Below, one piece after another: positions 1-11,178 of a stretch of 57,347 nucleotides of DNA. Under the pieces are notes generated by a model. It saw nothing but the letters and a program-made list of their open reading frames with translations. It had not been told where the DNA came from and did no database searches. This stretch comes from Polytrichum commune (taxonomy: Eukaryota > Streptophyta > Polytrichopsida > Polytrichales > Polytrichaceae), in assembly GCA_950295325.1 (NCBI GenBank), contig OX485808.1, forward strand, positions 34,063,180 to 34,120,526, given 5' to 3'. The stretch's first letter is position 1; every line of letters begins with the position of its first letter. A program made the position numbers and the translations under genes.

Positions 1-853
1 AATCTCTACTTAAAAAGGAATTACAATGTTCGTATGCCTTAGATGTATGCCTGGATGTAAAAGATCTTTTCTCTTCTTTTTTAAATGTGGTTTAGACAAC
101 CATGATGATGCTTAGGAGATGAAGCACTAGGAAAGGAGTGAGCAAGATCTGTCTTAATAATAAAAGTGTGAAGACCAACCAGAAACTTCAGATGTAGAGG
201 GAACTAAAAGGAAATTTACTGTAAGAGAAAAAGCTTAGGAGTTCAGAGAGTATCTCACCTGCACAATAGGTGAATCTCAAGTCCAACTCTGCCCCCAACT
301 GGACTGGGCAAAAGCTGTCAATAGAAAATTAAAAAAACACCACCTCAAAAATCAAGTTTCAGAGCAAAGTCACTGCCACAACCATGATTCAAACAAACAT
401 CACCAGCAACACTAGAGTTAATTAATCACAAAAAGCGGGGACTAAATCCTCACATCAACAAAATCGCCCATATTTGCCACTTCCCACACCTGTTTTAGTG
501 ACCTAAAAAAAAGTAGGCATGAAACTCCATTTCCTTCTATTCAGAGGCTACAAGACTTTGAGAAACTTTTGAGTTTATTTCTTGAGGTTGCTTCTTTTTT
601 GGAAAGTACACAAGTGGTGAGAGGAGCAAACAAATGCCTAAATAAGCATGTGCATATATTGGTGGCAAAGAAAATGAGAAGAATATCAGTTATATAAAGG
701 TTCAACATGTCAGCCCCTAAAATTCAAAGAAGCTCTCCAAGGCTGTCTGGTTACACACAAAATGGACAAATCCACCTTGACTTCCCCCCATTTCCCCAGG
801 TTCTTTATGGTTAACACCATTGCACATGAATGGAAGACCAGCTCATTACCAAC
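1..853. other. No exon recognised; probably intron of the GGB gene
   Basis: The preceding GGB exon ends at 854 with a canonical donor on the minus strand, so this stretch should be intron running towards exons beyond the left edge. I looked on the minus strand for the next conserved GGTase-I beta block (a DLRFVYCA-like segment) and did not find one. The sequence is AT-rich with short homopolymers and no convincing coding frame. Confidence 0.5.
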
Positions 854-3069
854 CTGCCATCTGGCTGCTGAAGGCCTCGCACAGTGTTCAAAACTGCCTC
901 ATGCTCCACGCAAGAAAAGTCGTCATCCAAAATTCGTAAAATTGACAGAGCTGAATAGGTTGATGCCAAGTGGCCACCATCAAACGGGATCGGAGTCACC
1001 TGTTACCAGCACAGCAACTCTTCTTTCCTTCAAACAGATATTCCTTTTGCCCAGATCAACTTATGGTCAAGAAGTAAAGTAAAATCACTGCTTAGTTATA
1101 TACTGCAGGGACAGTATGACAGAAACATGCATTCCCGATGAGTGACGACAAGAGGGGAGATCCTTTTGCAGTGATATGAAAACACTGCAGTCTATACTTC
1201 CTAAAAGAATTCTGGTGAGAACTACCCTCAAAACAATTAGGATGAAGATGTACCCCATTTGGGTTGAAAGGTATGCCAATTGAGGGAGAGCCTCGAAATC
1301 CAAAGATTGGCTCTGAATTTGATCAAACACAGGAAAAATATGGTGAATAATGGTAAGCAATATTGGACTGGTATATAGATGAATAGATGGTATCAATACA
1401 CAACATCAATAATGGTACCAAAGGACCTACACAACTGGTATCAAAATTGTAATACAAGTCCAATATTGATATTTGGTGGAGTATCACAAGATGAGAGAAT
1501 CTTTGTCTACCCAAGTCATTATTTGGGTCAATACCTTCCTAATAACAGATTGGTAATATGTAATCTACCTAGGCATGAAGGTTCTAGTATTGTATACATC
1601 ACCCAAATGGTATCTCAAACAAAAATAATCTGAAATACCCTTTCCCTAACAGAATCAGAAATTTGAAAATCCTCATATGTATATATATACTGGAATCGTA
1701 GACAAATAAAGACGAGGTGATACCAGTCCAACACTAGTCCAGAGCAGTTTTAGCTGTTTATCAAAACATACCCTTGTTTATTGTAGAGCTTATTGTGCGA
1801 TCTGAAGATAAAGGGAGCACCTGAAGTGCATATACCCAGTCCGTAACTTCCTCTGCTGGCACCTGCAGTTACAACACCAGGAGATCATGTTTCTTGCTTA
1901 TTGTTCAAGAATTGGTTGAATCCACACATAATAAACCTTCATTTGACCCAAAATCTGCACATCTATTCATGATCAACAATCTGACATCTCCAATCTACTA
2001 TATTAAATGGTGGCCAACTGTTGAGTGGACGGTGTTAAGGTATGGTGAGGATGGATAGGAGTTGACCAAAGTTTCAATGCGACCGCCTATTAACAACGGC
2101 ATGTTGAGCAGATGGAGCACGGATGGCCCGGGTCAATAATTTATCCGTACGGGTGCAACGGGTTGGGACGGCACAATCCCAAATTAGTTTAAAAACATTC
2201 GACGTCTCAATCCTTCAGGTTTTAGTGTCTTTTTTTCCTTCCCACCTTCCCCACATCATCAGACACCGAAACAAGAACGAGAGGAAAAAACACATATCCT
2301 CGTAAATATCAATGTTCAAACAACAGTTACAGATGAAGGTCACCAGTAAACCATAAAAAAAAAGAAAAAAAGAGGGATACTGATTCCAAAGGTTTCAATA
2401 TTACATACTCAATACATACAAAGCAAACAAAAGGAAACAATCCAGAACCATAATGACATAGAAAAACAAATCACTTATGCGGTAATAGCCAAAATGGTGG
2501 CAAGCTGACTTCGTCATCAGTTTCTAAAAATGTATCCTTGGCCTGCCATATCTCTGCTACTGATCTCCAGAGGTAACACTGGAAAGACTCAAGCAAATTG
2601 TCGTGTAACATGCGTACTCGGACCTCGAATTCATCGACACAAGGAAACCAGGAGGGATAAGACCAAACCCTAAAGTAGGAAAAAACGAAGCCAGAAACAC
2701 CCTAGGAAAATCGTTGGGACCGAACTCCCAACGAAAAATCCCGTTGAGTCAAAGGATCACTCATATGTCGCGGTCGAGCTTCACAATTCAAGTGGGACGT
2801 AACAACATGAAATCCCGAACGGATCGTGGAAATCACCGATTCGTGAGCTTTTTTAACAGACGATCACTTGCCTGGTCCAGAGCGTTGAGCAGATCGAGTG
2901 CTGAGATGGCAAAGTATGCGATGGTGACACGGTTGGGATCGCTCTCTTGATACGACGATGGAAGCTGTTCCAGTAAAATGTCGAGGAAGTATTCGACATG
3001 GCTGCGGTACGAGAAGTCGGCCATCGCCGCAGGCTGTCGCTGCTGATGGGAGTCCTCCGAGTTCGCCAT
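854..3069 (-). CDS. GGB: Geranylgeranyltransferase type I beta subunit, 5' part (four exons, partial)
   Basis: The protein is the beta subunit of GGTase-I, the cytosolic enzyme that adds geranylgeranyl groups to CaaX proteins such as ROP GTPases. Exons (minus strand): 2872-3069, 1772-1862, 1254-1312 and 854-999. Phases agree throughout (66 codons; 30 codons +1; 2+19 codons; 48 codons +2). Family landmarks in order are HVEYFLDILLEQLPSSYQ, NRVTIAYFAISALDLLNALD, VTDWVYALQVLP, PIFGFRGSPS and DGGHLASTYSALSILRIL, then LQQPDG. These match the N-terminal half of the alpha-alpha barrel; the zinc-ligand region of the C-terminal half lies outside the window. Start: ATG at 3069 (MANSED); a second in-frame ATG at 3024 is possible. 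Intron 1 has a GC donor (AG/GCAAGT). No lesion is visible, so the gene is probably functional. The (GAT)n tail of the large LINE lies only about 180 bp upstream of the start codon. Confidence 0.85.
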
Positions 3070-3127
3070 AGCCACTCTCTCCCTGCAAAACTCACACTGA
3101 AACCTTTTCGCCCTCTTGCTTTTCCCA

Positions 3128-3235
3128 AACCCCAACCCCAAACTTAGATGATGCTCTGAGGTTCGTTATTAAAAACCCACACTAATTTTCAACTATGGCT
3201 CTATCTTTTGTGGTCACTCCTCATAATCAGACGCC
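3128..3235. repeat. Dispersed repeat family R2
   Basis: A segment running from CCCCAAACTTAGATGATGCT through ACCCACACTAATTTTCAAC to a cytosine-rich 'TAATCAGACGCC' stretch recurs in diverged form near 20600-20650, 27843-28010 and 28370-28500. It overlaps the presumed 5' UTR and promoter of GGB. No open reading frame is present. It looks like a short non-autonomous element or an old transposon end; the termini are not clear. Confidence 0.5.
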
Positions 3236-3250
3236 TATATAATGATAGAA

Positions 3251-3312
<62 letters not shown>
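3251..3312. repeat. (GAT)n microsatellite, 3' tail of the LINE
   Basis: About 20 perfect ATG/GAT units. On the minus strand this is an (ATC)n tract following the 3' UTR of the large LINE, so it is best read as the element's 3' terminal simple-repeat tail in place of poly(A). A second LINE copy in this window also ends in a trinucleotide tract (44631-44652). Confidence 0.75.
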
Positions 3313-3522
3313 AGAAACTCCGGTCCCAATTAGGGGCCGGCGTGAATGAAGTGTCCGTTCGTTCTGTCAAATGACCCGATGCCCGCCAGACAGGGGGAAA
3401 TTTGGACAGTACTACTCTCCCCTTTCGAGGATGGGCACTATAGTGACCAAAAGATAAATAAGAGTAACCCATTGTAGTTGTTAGCAAGTAGGTGCGTTTG
3501 TGTATAGTATAAGTTGTGATTT

Positions 3523-3760
3523 ATTTTGTTGGAGGTCGCCAAGTCATGTTTCCTCGGTTGGTTGAGGGAGGATGTTTGTACTACACTTTAGCCAGTCCGG
3601 GTTCGATTCCCGTTGGATCTGTCTGATCGTTTAGTGTGTTTATACATGACTTGGTGCTGCTAGTGATTTATAGGCAGGAAAATTGTATCAACCAACCGGC
3701 TCCTACCCATCTTCCTGAGCTATCGGTGTATATATTGTTCAATAAATAATGGTCATCATT
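3523..3760 (+). repeat. tRNA-like (SINE-like) segment in the LINE 3' region
   Basis: At 3597-3611 there is a T-arm-like hairpin: CGGG, a seven-base loop TTCGATT, then CCCG, which is a good pol III B-box (GGTTCGATTCC). About 35-40 bases upstream, GGTTGGTTGAGGGAGG (about 3556-3571) could serve as an A-box. The downstream part ends near TTCAATAAATAATGG. The spacing fits a tRNA-derived SINE inserted in the LINE 3' UTR. A complete tRNA cloverleaf is not evident. A weaker A-box-like stretch (TAGCTCAGGAAGATGGG) lies on the opposite strand near 3704-3720. Confidence 0.4.
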
Positions 3761-3773
3761 ATGACCCCTTCTC

Positions 3774-6700
3774 TTATTCTATTGGTATTGCTTGGTTGTT
3801 TTCAATACGTCTTTTATGTAGAAGGATTGAACTAGCATATTGTATGGCAATAGTGTTTATTTCTTTAAATGTATGTTTTACAAAATTTTCAGGTAGTTTA
3901 AATGTTTGTTCAAGTTGTTTCATTGACGGGGTGTGCGTGGTTCCTCTAGCTCCAACCGTAATGACTATAAGTGGATCTATTTTCCATCCATGCTGACTGA
4001 TATCATTAATTAGTGGTTGATATTTTTGAATTTTATTGTTAATTGTATCGTGTGGGAATCTGTCATTTGTGTATGTGAATTCAATAAATTGTACCGTGAG
4101 GTTGTCTGTTGGGTGTGGCGGTGGGGTACTTTGATGTGGGAGTTCTTTAATACACAGGAGGTCGGGTTTGAATCGTGCATTGCAGTGGCATCTTTGTTGT
4201 TCACATGTACATGGTAGGAGCCATGTGGGGATTGTATTCTCTTGTGGATTGTTGTTGAATGTCCCTGCATTCATGAGGATGTAACATCTTGATTTTTGCG
4301 ATGATAGAATTAGTTTTCTTAGTTCCCATACTGCTTTGTTATGTCTTTTGGTTCTTAGGGCGTGTATGTGGTGTTGGTTGCATTTTAACAGTACGTGTAG
4401 CCATGTATCTGCATCTGAGGAGTTGCAGATTGGGCATGTGATAGATGGGAATCTTTCTATGCCAAAAAATAGTTGTTTTCTAGCATTGCCCATGTATTGT
4501 CCGGTTCGGAATTTTAGTATGCATGTTTTTTGTGAATCTGATATTGCAAGGTTAGACCAAAAATTGTTGGATATTTCATTATCTATATCAGGGTTCATTG
4601 TCCATTTGCTAATGTTGGGGAATTGTTCAGCCATGGTTTTTAGGTTGTTATCTCTGTCATGTTTAGTGATATATGTTTCAAGGCATCTGACAGGGCCCTT
4701 GTCAGGTCGTTTATTTGGTCCAGGCCATGTATCTTTTTGGAAGTAGTATGGTGTAGTGTGTGCGAATTCGTATGCTTTGGCAGCGAATCTATATCTTTTT
4801 TTAGTGCCTTGTTTTGCTAACTGGTCTGCTTGTTCATTCCCGTCAATGTTTGTGTGTGCTTTTACCTTATATATTGTAGTAGGTTGTGTTCGGCTTTTTA
4901 GCATTTTTACCATAGATGTTAATATGGTTTTGTCAGCATGGTTGCTATGGTGGATAGGGTGTTTTATTTGTGTGTTAAGTACATATAGACAATTGAGGCA
5001 GTCCGTGAATATGTGTGCTGGTTCATTTGTGTATTTGGTAGTAATTAATCTGAGTGTTTTATGTATGGCCATTAGTTCGGCCCTAAAGCTGGTTTGTAGG
5101 CCAGACAGTCTTTTTGATATACGTATTTCTGCTTTTGTTGGGTTGTAAATTCCGTAGCCAGCTTTTTTTTTTTTTCCAATGTCCGTCGTTATCTTTTATG
5201 GGTGGGATAAACGAACCATCTGTGTAGTAGCTGTATTGTGGTGGGAATTTTAATGTAGCGTTTATTTCGTAGTTTGGTAACGGTGGTGTGTTTGTGGTTG
5301 ACAGGTTGATATGAGGTGGGTAGAGTACTTTATTCCATTTAGCGTTTTTGTTTACCGGTGTGTTGTGGGGTGTGGGTGGAGCCTTTTGTATGTGGTATTG
5401 TGCTATTTGTAGATTTTCTATTGTTGTTTTAATTGTAGCTATTTGGTTATGTGTGCCTATGTTGTGGTTTTGGTGGTGGATGCAAAAGATGTGTATTGCT
5501 AATGGTTCTATCCGAGGTTTGTTTATGTTTTGGGGGTTTGTTGGTTCATCGTATGTGATGGTATCTGGAGTGAAATGGGTTAGAACATGTGTGTCGGGAA
5601 ATGGTCCGGTGTGTGGTGAGTAGTTTTCGTACCAATTAATGTCCGGTGTGACTAGTAGTGTGATGGTGTTTGGGTCATGTTTAGCTGCTAATCTTGCCCA
5701 GTGTATTGCTTGTTGGGTCATTTCTTCATTATGTGGGTGGGCATACCCAATTCCGTTCCATTTGTATTGGAAGGCGGTGCCTAGTGATCCAAACACTTTG
5801 TCTCTTGCAAATGGGGAGTAGAATTTTGTGATATGTGTAGAACATGTTACTAGTGAGGAGAAGTATGAATGTGAGATGTTGAATGTTTCTGTGATGGAAT
5901 CAAGGAGATTTTGTGGGAGAGTGTATTGTGATGTGTTTAGTGGGTTTTTTTTCGGTTTTTTAGAGTGATATCTTTGGTAGAGCCATACTATTTCTGTTTC
6001 AAATGATTGTGGGGGAGGCACTAGATCGTGTGTGTTGTTTATGTCTTTGTTGTATTGTTGCCATAGCCATTTTAGTCTGGTGGTTGGGATGGTGATGAGG
6101 TGTCTCCCGGTGTCTTCATATATATGTGTTAGTTCGTTTTGTATATGTATAGTATTTTCTAAGATGACAATGTCTTTTTCTGGGTTGCATTCTATTACTG
6201 ATATTTGGGTGTGTGGTATTATCGTAGGTGGTGGTATGAATCTTGGGTCTTTGGCTTGTGTGGGGGCTAGATGTGTATTTACGATGTTATTATAGTAATT
6301 GTATTGCTGTCTAGTATAATATTCTTTTAGTAGTTTAATGTTGTGTTCAATTACTAGAGGTTGGTTCAATGGGAAGAGTTCACATTGTGGTAGCCATTTA
6401 TTGTATATTGTGTTGTTTTGGAGTGACCATTGGCATAGGTATGTGTTGTATTTTTTTGTTATTTTATACTTATCTTTTGTTTCGTTTGATTTGTGGTTTC
6501 GTATAATGTGTATGGGGAATCTGAGTGGGTTGTTTTTTATGTTAGGGGGTGGATTGGGTTGTTGGGGTTGTTGTGGTAGTGGTGGGTGTAAGGGATATTC
6601 TTGTATTCTGGGTGTTAGTTCTCTGTTGTCTGATATATATTTTGCTTTGAGTGTGCGGGCTTGTGGGTGTCTATTACATGGGTTTGGGCAGTTTTGGTTG

Positions 6701-9700
6701 CAACTTTGGTGACAGAAAAATTGTTCCGCTATATGTAGTGCGTTTTTTTCTAATTTTATTGGTGTTTTATAATAATTTTGAAAGTCTTTTGGTGACATTA
6801 AGTGTGTGCCATTGGGGAGAGAGATGTGTTGTACCTTTTGTATGTTGTGAGTTAAGAGTTTATGGAGTAATTTCCTTGATAATTCGGTGTTTAGCTGTGG
6901 TAGTACAGCTGTGGCTTGTGTTCTCCATTCTTGTTCAAGTTTTGTCATATGTAGCTGGAAGTTTGCTTCTATGCTTTTGAGGTGAGCCCCGCCTTCCTTT
7001 TTCATCAGAAATAGTGTCCGTGTCGTAGGGGATCTGATGCAATCTTGGTATTTGATTCTTTGTATGTCTTCTGCCCCTCCGTGTTTGGCTAGTATATGTT
7101 GTATGAGTCCTTTATAAATTATTCCTAATCTTCCTGGATCATTTAATGCGTTTCTAAGTTGTTCACTAATACATCTTAGGTAGGCATTTTTTAGTGAGAA
7201 GGCTTCTAGTCCAAATACGTCGTGTGGTAATTGGGTTATTATGTTTGCTGTGCATTTGGGTAAACCGCAGATTATTTTTTGGATTCCAATGATTTTTTTG
7301 TCTAGTTTCTTGATGGTTGGTAATGAATATGGGACTGCGTAGAAGCTATAGGCTATACCGGCTCTGATGACGGTATCCACCATGCTTATTTTCTGTTTGA
7401 GTGTAGCTGGACAATTTGTTAATTGTTTGCATTGGTCTATTAATTTGGCTAAAGTGATGTGTGTTTGGAGCTTCCATTTTAGTGAAGGTATTAGCTGTAT
7501 GCCTAAATATACGTAGGGTTCGTTTTGGTGTAAGATGGGTAGTGGTTGATTTCTGTAGTTGATGTTTTGGGCTTGGATTTTGGCTTTGAATGTTTCAGGT
7601 TTTGTTTTTGATTTATTTGGGCATCCTGTGATGGCACATTTTGGCACTCCCAAGTCCATTCCGGCCCAATCACAGTATTTGTCCAATTTGTTTAGTTGAG
7701 TTTGTATTGATTGGAGGTTGTTTGTGATAGCTGCTAGATCATCTGCGTATGCTGCCGAGCTAATTGTTAGTTTGGATGTACCAAATGTGTATCCATTTTT
7801 CCCTTTTTGTAGCCATCTTAGTAGGGGTTCTAGGAATATCAGAAAGAGGTATGGGCTGAGTGTGTCGCCTTGTATTGTGCCTCGTTGTATTGGTATAGGT
7901 TTTGTCTTTCCGAAGTGTTCGCTGGTGAATATGGTATTGGAGTTTGAATAAATGTTTCCTATTAGATTCACAGCGTCTTCTGGGTACCCTAAGTCTTTCG
8001 TTATTGCTAATAACCTTGCATGATCAAGAGAGCCGAAGGCGTTCTTGAAATCTATATATAGTAGATATATGTCTTGGTTTGTAAATCTTGCGTCTTCTAG
8101 TGCTGCTATGAGGAGTTGAAGTTGTCTGGACGTGTTTCTTTCTGCTCTGAATCCTTCTTGACTGTCGTGTAAGATTTGGTGTTTTTCCCCGTATGCTGAC
8201 AGTATGAATGTTAGAGTACTCGTAAAAAATTTGTATATTGTGTTTGCGAGTGCTATTGGTCTATGGTTTGCTAATTTTGAGGGGTCTCCTTTTTTATATA
8301 AAAATATGGTTAAGCTTATTTTCCATGATATAGGAATTTGTTTTTGTTTGTAACAGTGAGAGAAGAATAGAAAAAGTAGTGTATGGAAGCTCTCGGGCAT
8401 ATTTTTTAGAATTATATTAGGAATTTTATCAGGGCCAGGTGTTTTGTTGTTTGCTAGGTTTTTAAGGCAAATGTCGTATGTTTCTTTGTCAAAGTATTCA
8501 TGTAGTGGAGTTTGTGGGTTCCCTCTTTTGTCGACGACGAATCCGTCAAGGTCATGCTATGGGTATTGTCTTATTCCGCAAGTACAGTGTGGTGTGTGTT
8601 CTGGTTGGTGATAACATGTTGGTACTGTAGGTCTATTACTGATTGATTGTTGTTTGTGAATTTCATTGGCTATATCTACTGGGTTTGTAAGTATATTGTT
8701 GTATTCGTTTGTAATGCAATCAAGTGGGGGTGTTTCTTGGTTTTTGAAGACTCTTTTGTTAATTTTCTTTGGACTTTTTTCATATAATTGCCTATATTTG
8801 AATATTGCTTTTTTGACACATTCTTGGGTGTATTTTGTGGTAATTTTTCGAGCATGTATATTTGCGGTTTTGGCTATTTGGACTACTATTTTTATCCATT
8901 CTTGTTGATTGGGTTCTTGATTTGGGGGGGGTGGGATGACCACTTGGGTGTGATTTTTTAGCTCTTCTATTATTGGGTGTGTTGGCCAGTTTGGCGAGTT
9001 TCTTATGAGGTAAATTGCTTTCCTGATTAGGTGATAGGTGGAGAGATAATTTTTCCATTTTTTTTGGAGTTTTCTTGGTAGAAAGCCTCATTGTTGTGAT
9101 GTACGATTTGTGAGATCTGGGAGAGGTTGTGCACTGCACGTGTTTTGGATTTTGTCAGAAATCTGTTGTATTAGGTGGTCTAGTGTTGTGCAAGATGATT
9201 GCCATTGATCGTTTGTTATTTGGTCATTTCTTAGTGTGTTTGTAAGTTCATTTATCTGAAGTGCATTTTCTTCCAAAAATTTTGTTTTGAATTTTTCAAT
9301 GTTTACCTGTGGGATAGGGTTTAATATCCTTATGGGTTTATCTATTATTGACGGCATACAACGTGCTAGTAGTGTATTTGATGGTATATGCAGTGTTACT
9401 GGGGAGTGGTCTGAGTTGAGATTGTGGTCATTATTTATGGTTGATGTGTATAGGGCATTGTTGGGTGTTCGGATGTAGTATCCATCTATTAAGCTGGTTT
9501 GGTTATAATTTTGACCACCCTGTCTAGAGTATGAGCTGTTCGTGGAGATGTATGTGAGTTGAAGGTTGTTCATGAATGTATTCCATTCTATATCTTCTAC
9601 TTGTGGTGGTGTTGTAATATATTCGTTTTGACGTCCAATCAGGGCTATGTCTCTGTTAAAGTTTCCGCATAGAATGTGTATATGGTTTGGGTGATTAGTG

Positions 9701-11178
9701 GTTTGTTGTGTTGTATTTTGTTGTATTATTGGTATAAATCGTATATCTTCTTCGTGTGATGGCATATGTATGTGTATTATTAACCATGGTTGTAGAGGTT
9801 GGTTGTTGATTTCTATTATTTGTAGGTATGGTGATATTGCAGCTTGGGTGGGGATTTTGTTAATGTTGCCGGGGTATGCGTATATTTTATTTATGAGTGT
9901 AAGGAGTCCGCCTCTTGCAGGTGTATATGGCATTCTTTGTTGTATACATCTTGTCAATGCATGCGTATTGTTAAATATTAGTTTATATTGTGGAAATAGA
10001 TTTTGTATGTACTTTGTGGATTTTGTTGTGGTTAATTTGGTTTCTTGTATAGTGATAATTGCAGGGTTGTTTGTTATATTTGATATAAGTTTGTGGAGGT
10101 TTGGTAGGGTTGTGCTTAGTGATGAAGCGTTCCATGTGATTATGTGTGTGTTGTGGTTTGTTGTTTGGTTTTCTTGTGGGTGTATTGTGGGTATGATGGA
10201 TAGTGGTGGGGGGTGGGAGTATTCATGCAGTGGCTCTTTGCATTTTAATGATTCTGTAAGTAATTTTTCTGATAAAAAAGGGAATTTGTCTGTCATTATC
10301 TGTATGGTTAGTGGTTCATTACTTTGTTTGATGAAGTTATATAGTTCTTTGTGAATGGTGTTGGGTGGGTTGATAATGTCTTTATTTGTTTGTAGGAATT
10401 GTGTGTATGGGTGCGTGGTTATGATGTGTCTTTCAGGTGGATTTTGGAGTGTGGTCATACGTTCTAGAACTGTTGTTGTCCAGTCTGGTTCTGGGGTTTG
10501 TATTAGTATATGATTGCATGTTTCTATTATTGGGCCAATTGTGGTAATAAGTGCGTATAATATGCGTGGGGGTGCGTGGTGTTGATTTTTATAGATGTAT
10601 CTTGATAGGTATGGATAAGCTACAATTGTGTCTTGGTGTTTTGGATGTGTTAAATTTATGATAGGAGAGAATTGTGTTGCTAAGTGTTGGTATTCGGGTT
10701 GTAATTTGATTGTGCATTCTATAAAGTACCTTTTGCATCTGTTTCTATGTGTGGGTGGGTGTGTCTTTAGGATATTAGGCATGGGTCCCGGATTGGTTTC
10801 AATGTCTCCGCTAAGTAATAATAGTAGATGTAAGAAGGATTCTTGGGTTAAGAGAGGATTTTTTCGTTTTTTGTAGGTTGTGTACCGTTGTTTGTTTTTA
10901 TTTATTATTTTAGGGTCTATATTTGTTATGTGACTTGGATGTTTAGTGGTTCTTGTTTGTGTTTGTTTTGTATGTTTGGTTTTGTATTGGTTTCTTTTTC
11001 TGATTTTGTTTATTTGGTTTTGGGCGAGGCCGGTAGGCTGAGCCCGTTTTGAGTGGTTTTTATGGATTGTATGTTGTATTTTTTTGTTTTGGTGTTTTGG
11101 AGACTTCTTTGAGAGGAGTGTGGTGATGTTGTGTTTTGTTGTTTTTGGAGTGGTGTAGGGTGTGTTTGTTTGTTTCAT
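3774..11178 (-). pseudogene. LINE ORF2: 2A-like peptide, APE endonuclease, reverse transcriptase, RNase H, zinc motif
   Basis: One long reading frame, broken by in-frame TGA (9088-9090), in-frame TAG (8557-8559) and a frameshift at an A13 run (sense strand, about 5163-5175). Residues 1-116 are basic and low complexity. A 2A-like motif ends at residue 132. APE endonuclease landmarks follow: TWN (N350), QET (E379), GNFN (505-508), IDGYY and SDH (589-591); GNFN replaces the canonical GDFN aspartate, so nicking activity may be lost in this copy. RT shows KTPGPD, KKGDPSKLANHRPIAL, YIDFKNAF, GTIQGDTLSPYLF and YADD (7738-7749). After a long N/P/H-rich region comes RNase H: YTDGS, RAELMAIHK, TDCLNC and HTNIDGNEQADQL. 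The end carries CPIC...H...C. It reverse-transcribes element RNA at nicked target DNA. ORF2 starts at the ATG at 11178, though the frame could be entered by readthrough from the linker. Confidence 0.85.
10783..10830 (-). other. 2A-like ribosome-skipping peptide in LINE ORF2
   Basis: Residues 117-132 of ORF2 end in LLLSGDIETNPGP, a full match to the 2A signature D-[VI]-E-x-N-P-G-P with the usual hydrophobic run before it. 2A peptides make the ribosome skip the Gly-Pro bond, here between codons 10786-10788 (Gly) and 10783-10785 (Pro). Skipping would release the basic N-terminal 131 residues from the APE-RT-RNase H polyprotein. The next codon is ATG. Confidence 0.85.

Noticed and set aside
485-525. 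Possible GGB exon 5 (GSFMP-like reading on the minus strand)
   Set aside because: Only four residues fit, followed at once by a stop; the expected DLRFVYCA block is missing.
3227-3487. Open frame with a long poly-histidine run on the minus strand
   Set aside because: It is just the (ATC)n microsatellite translated; no coding context.
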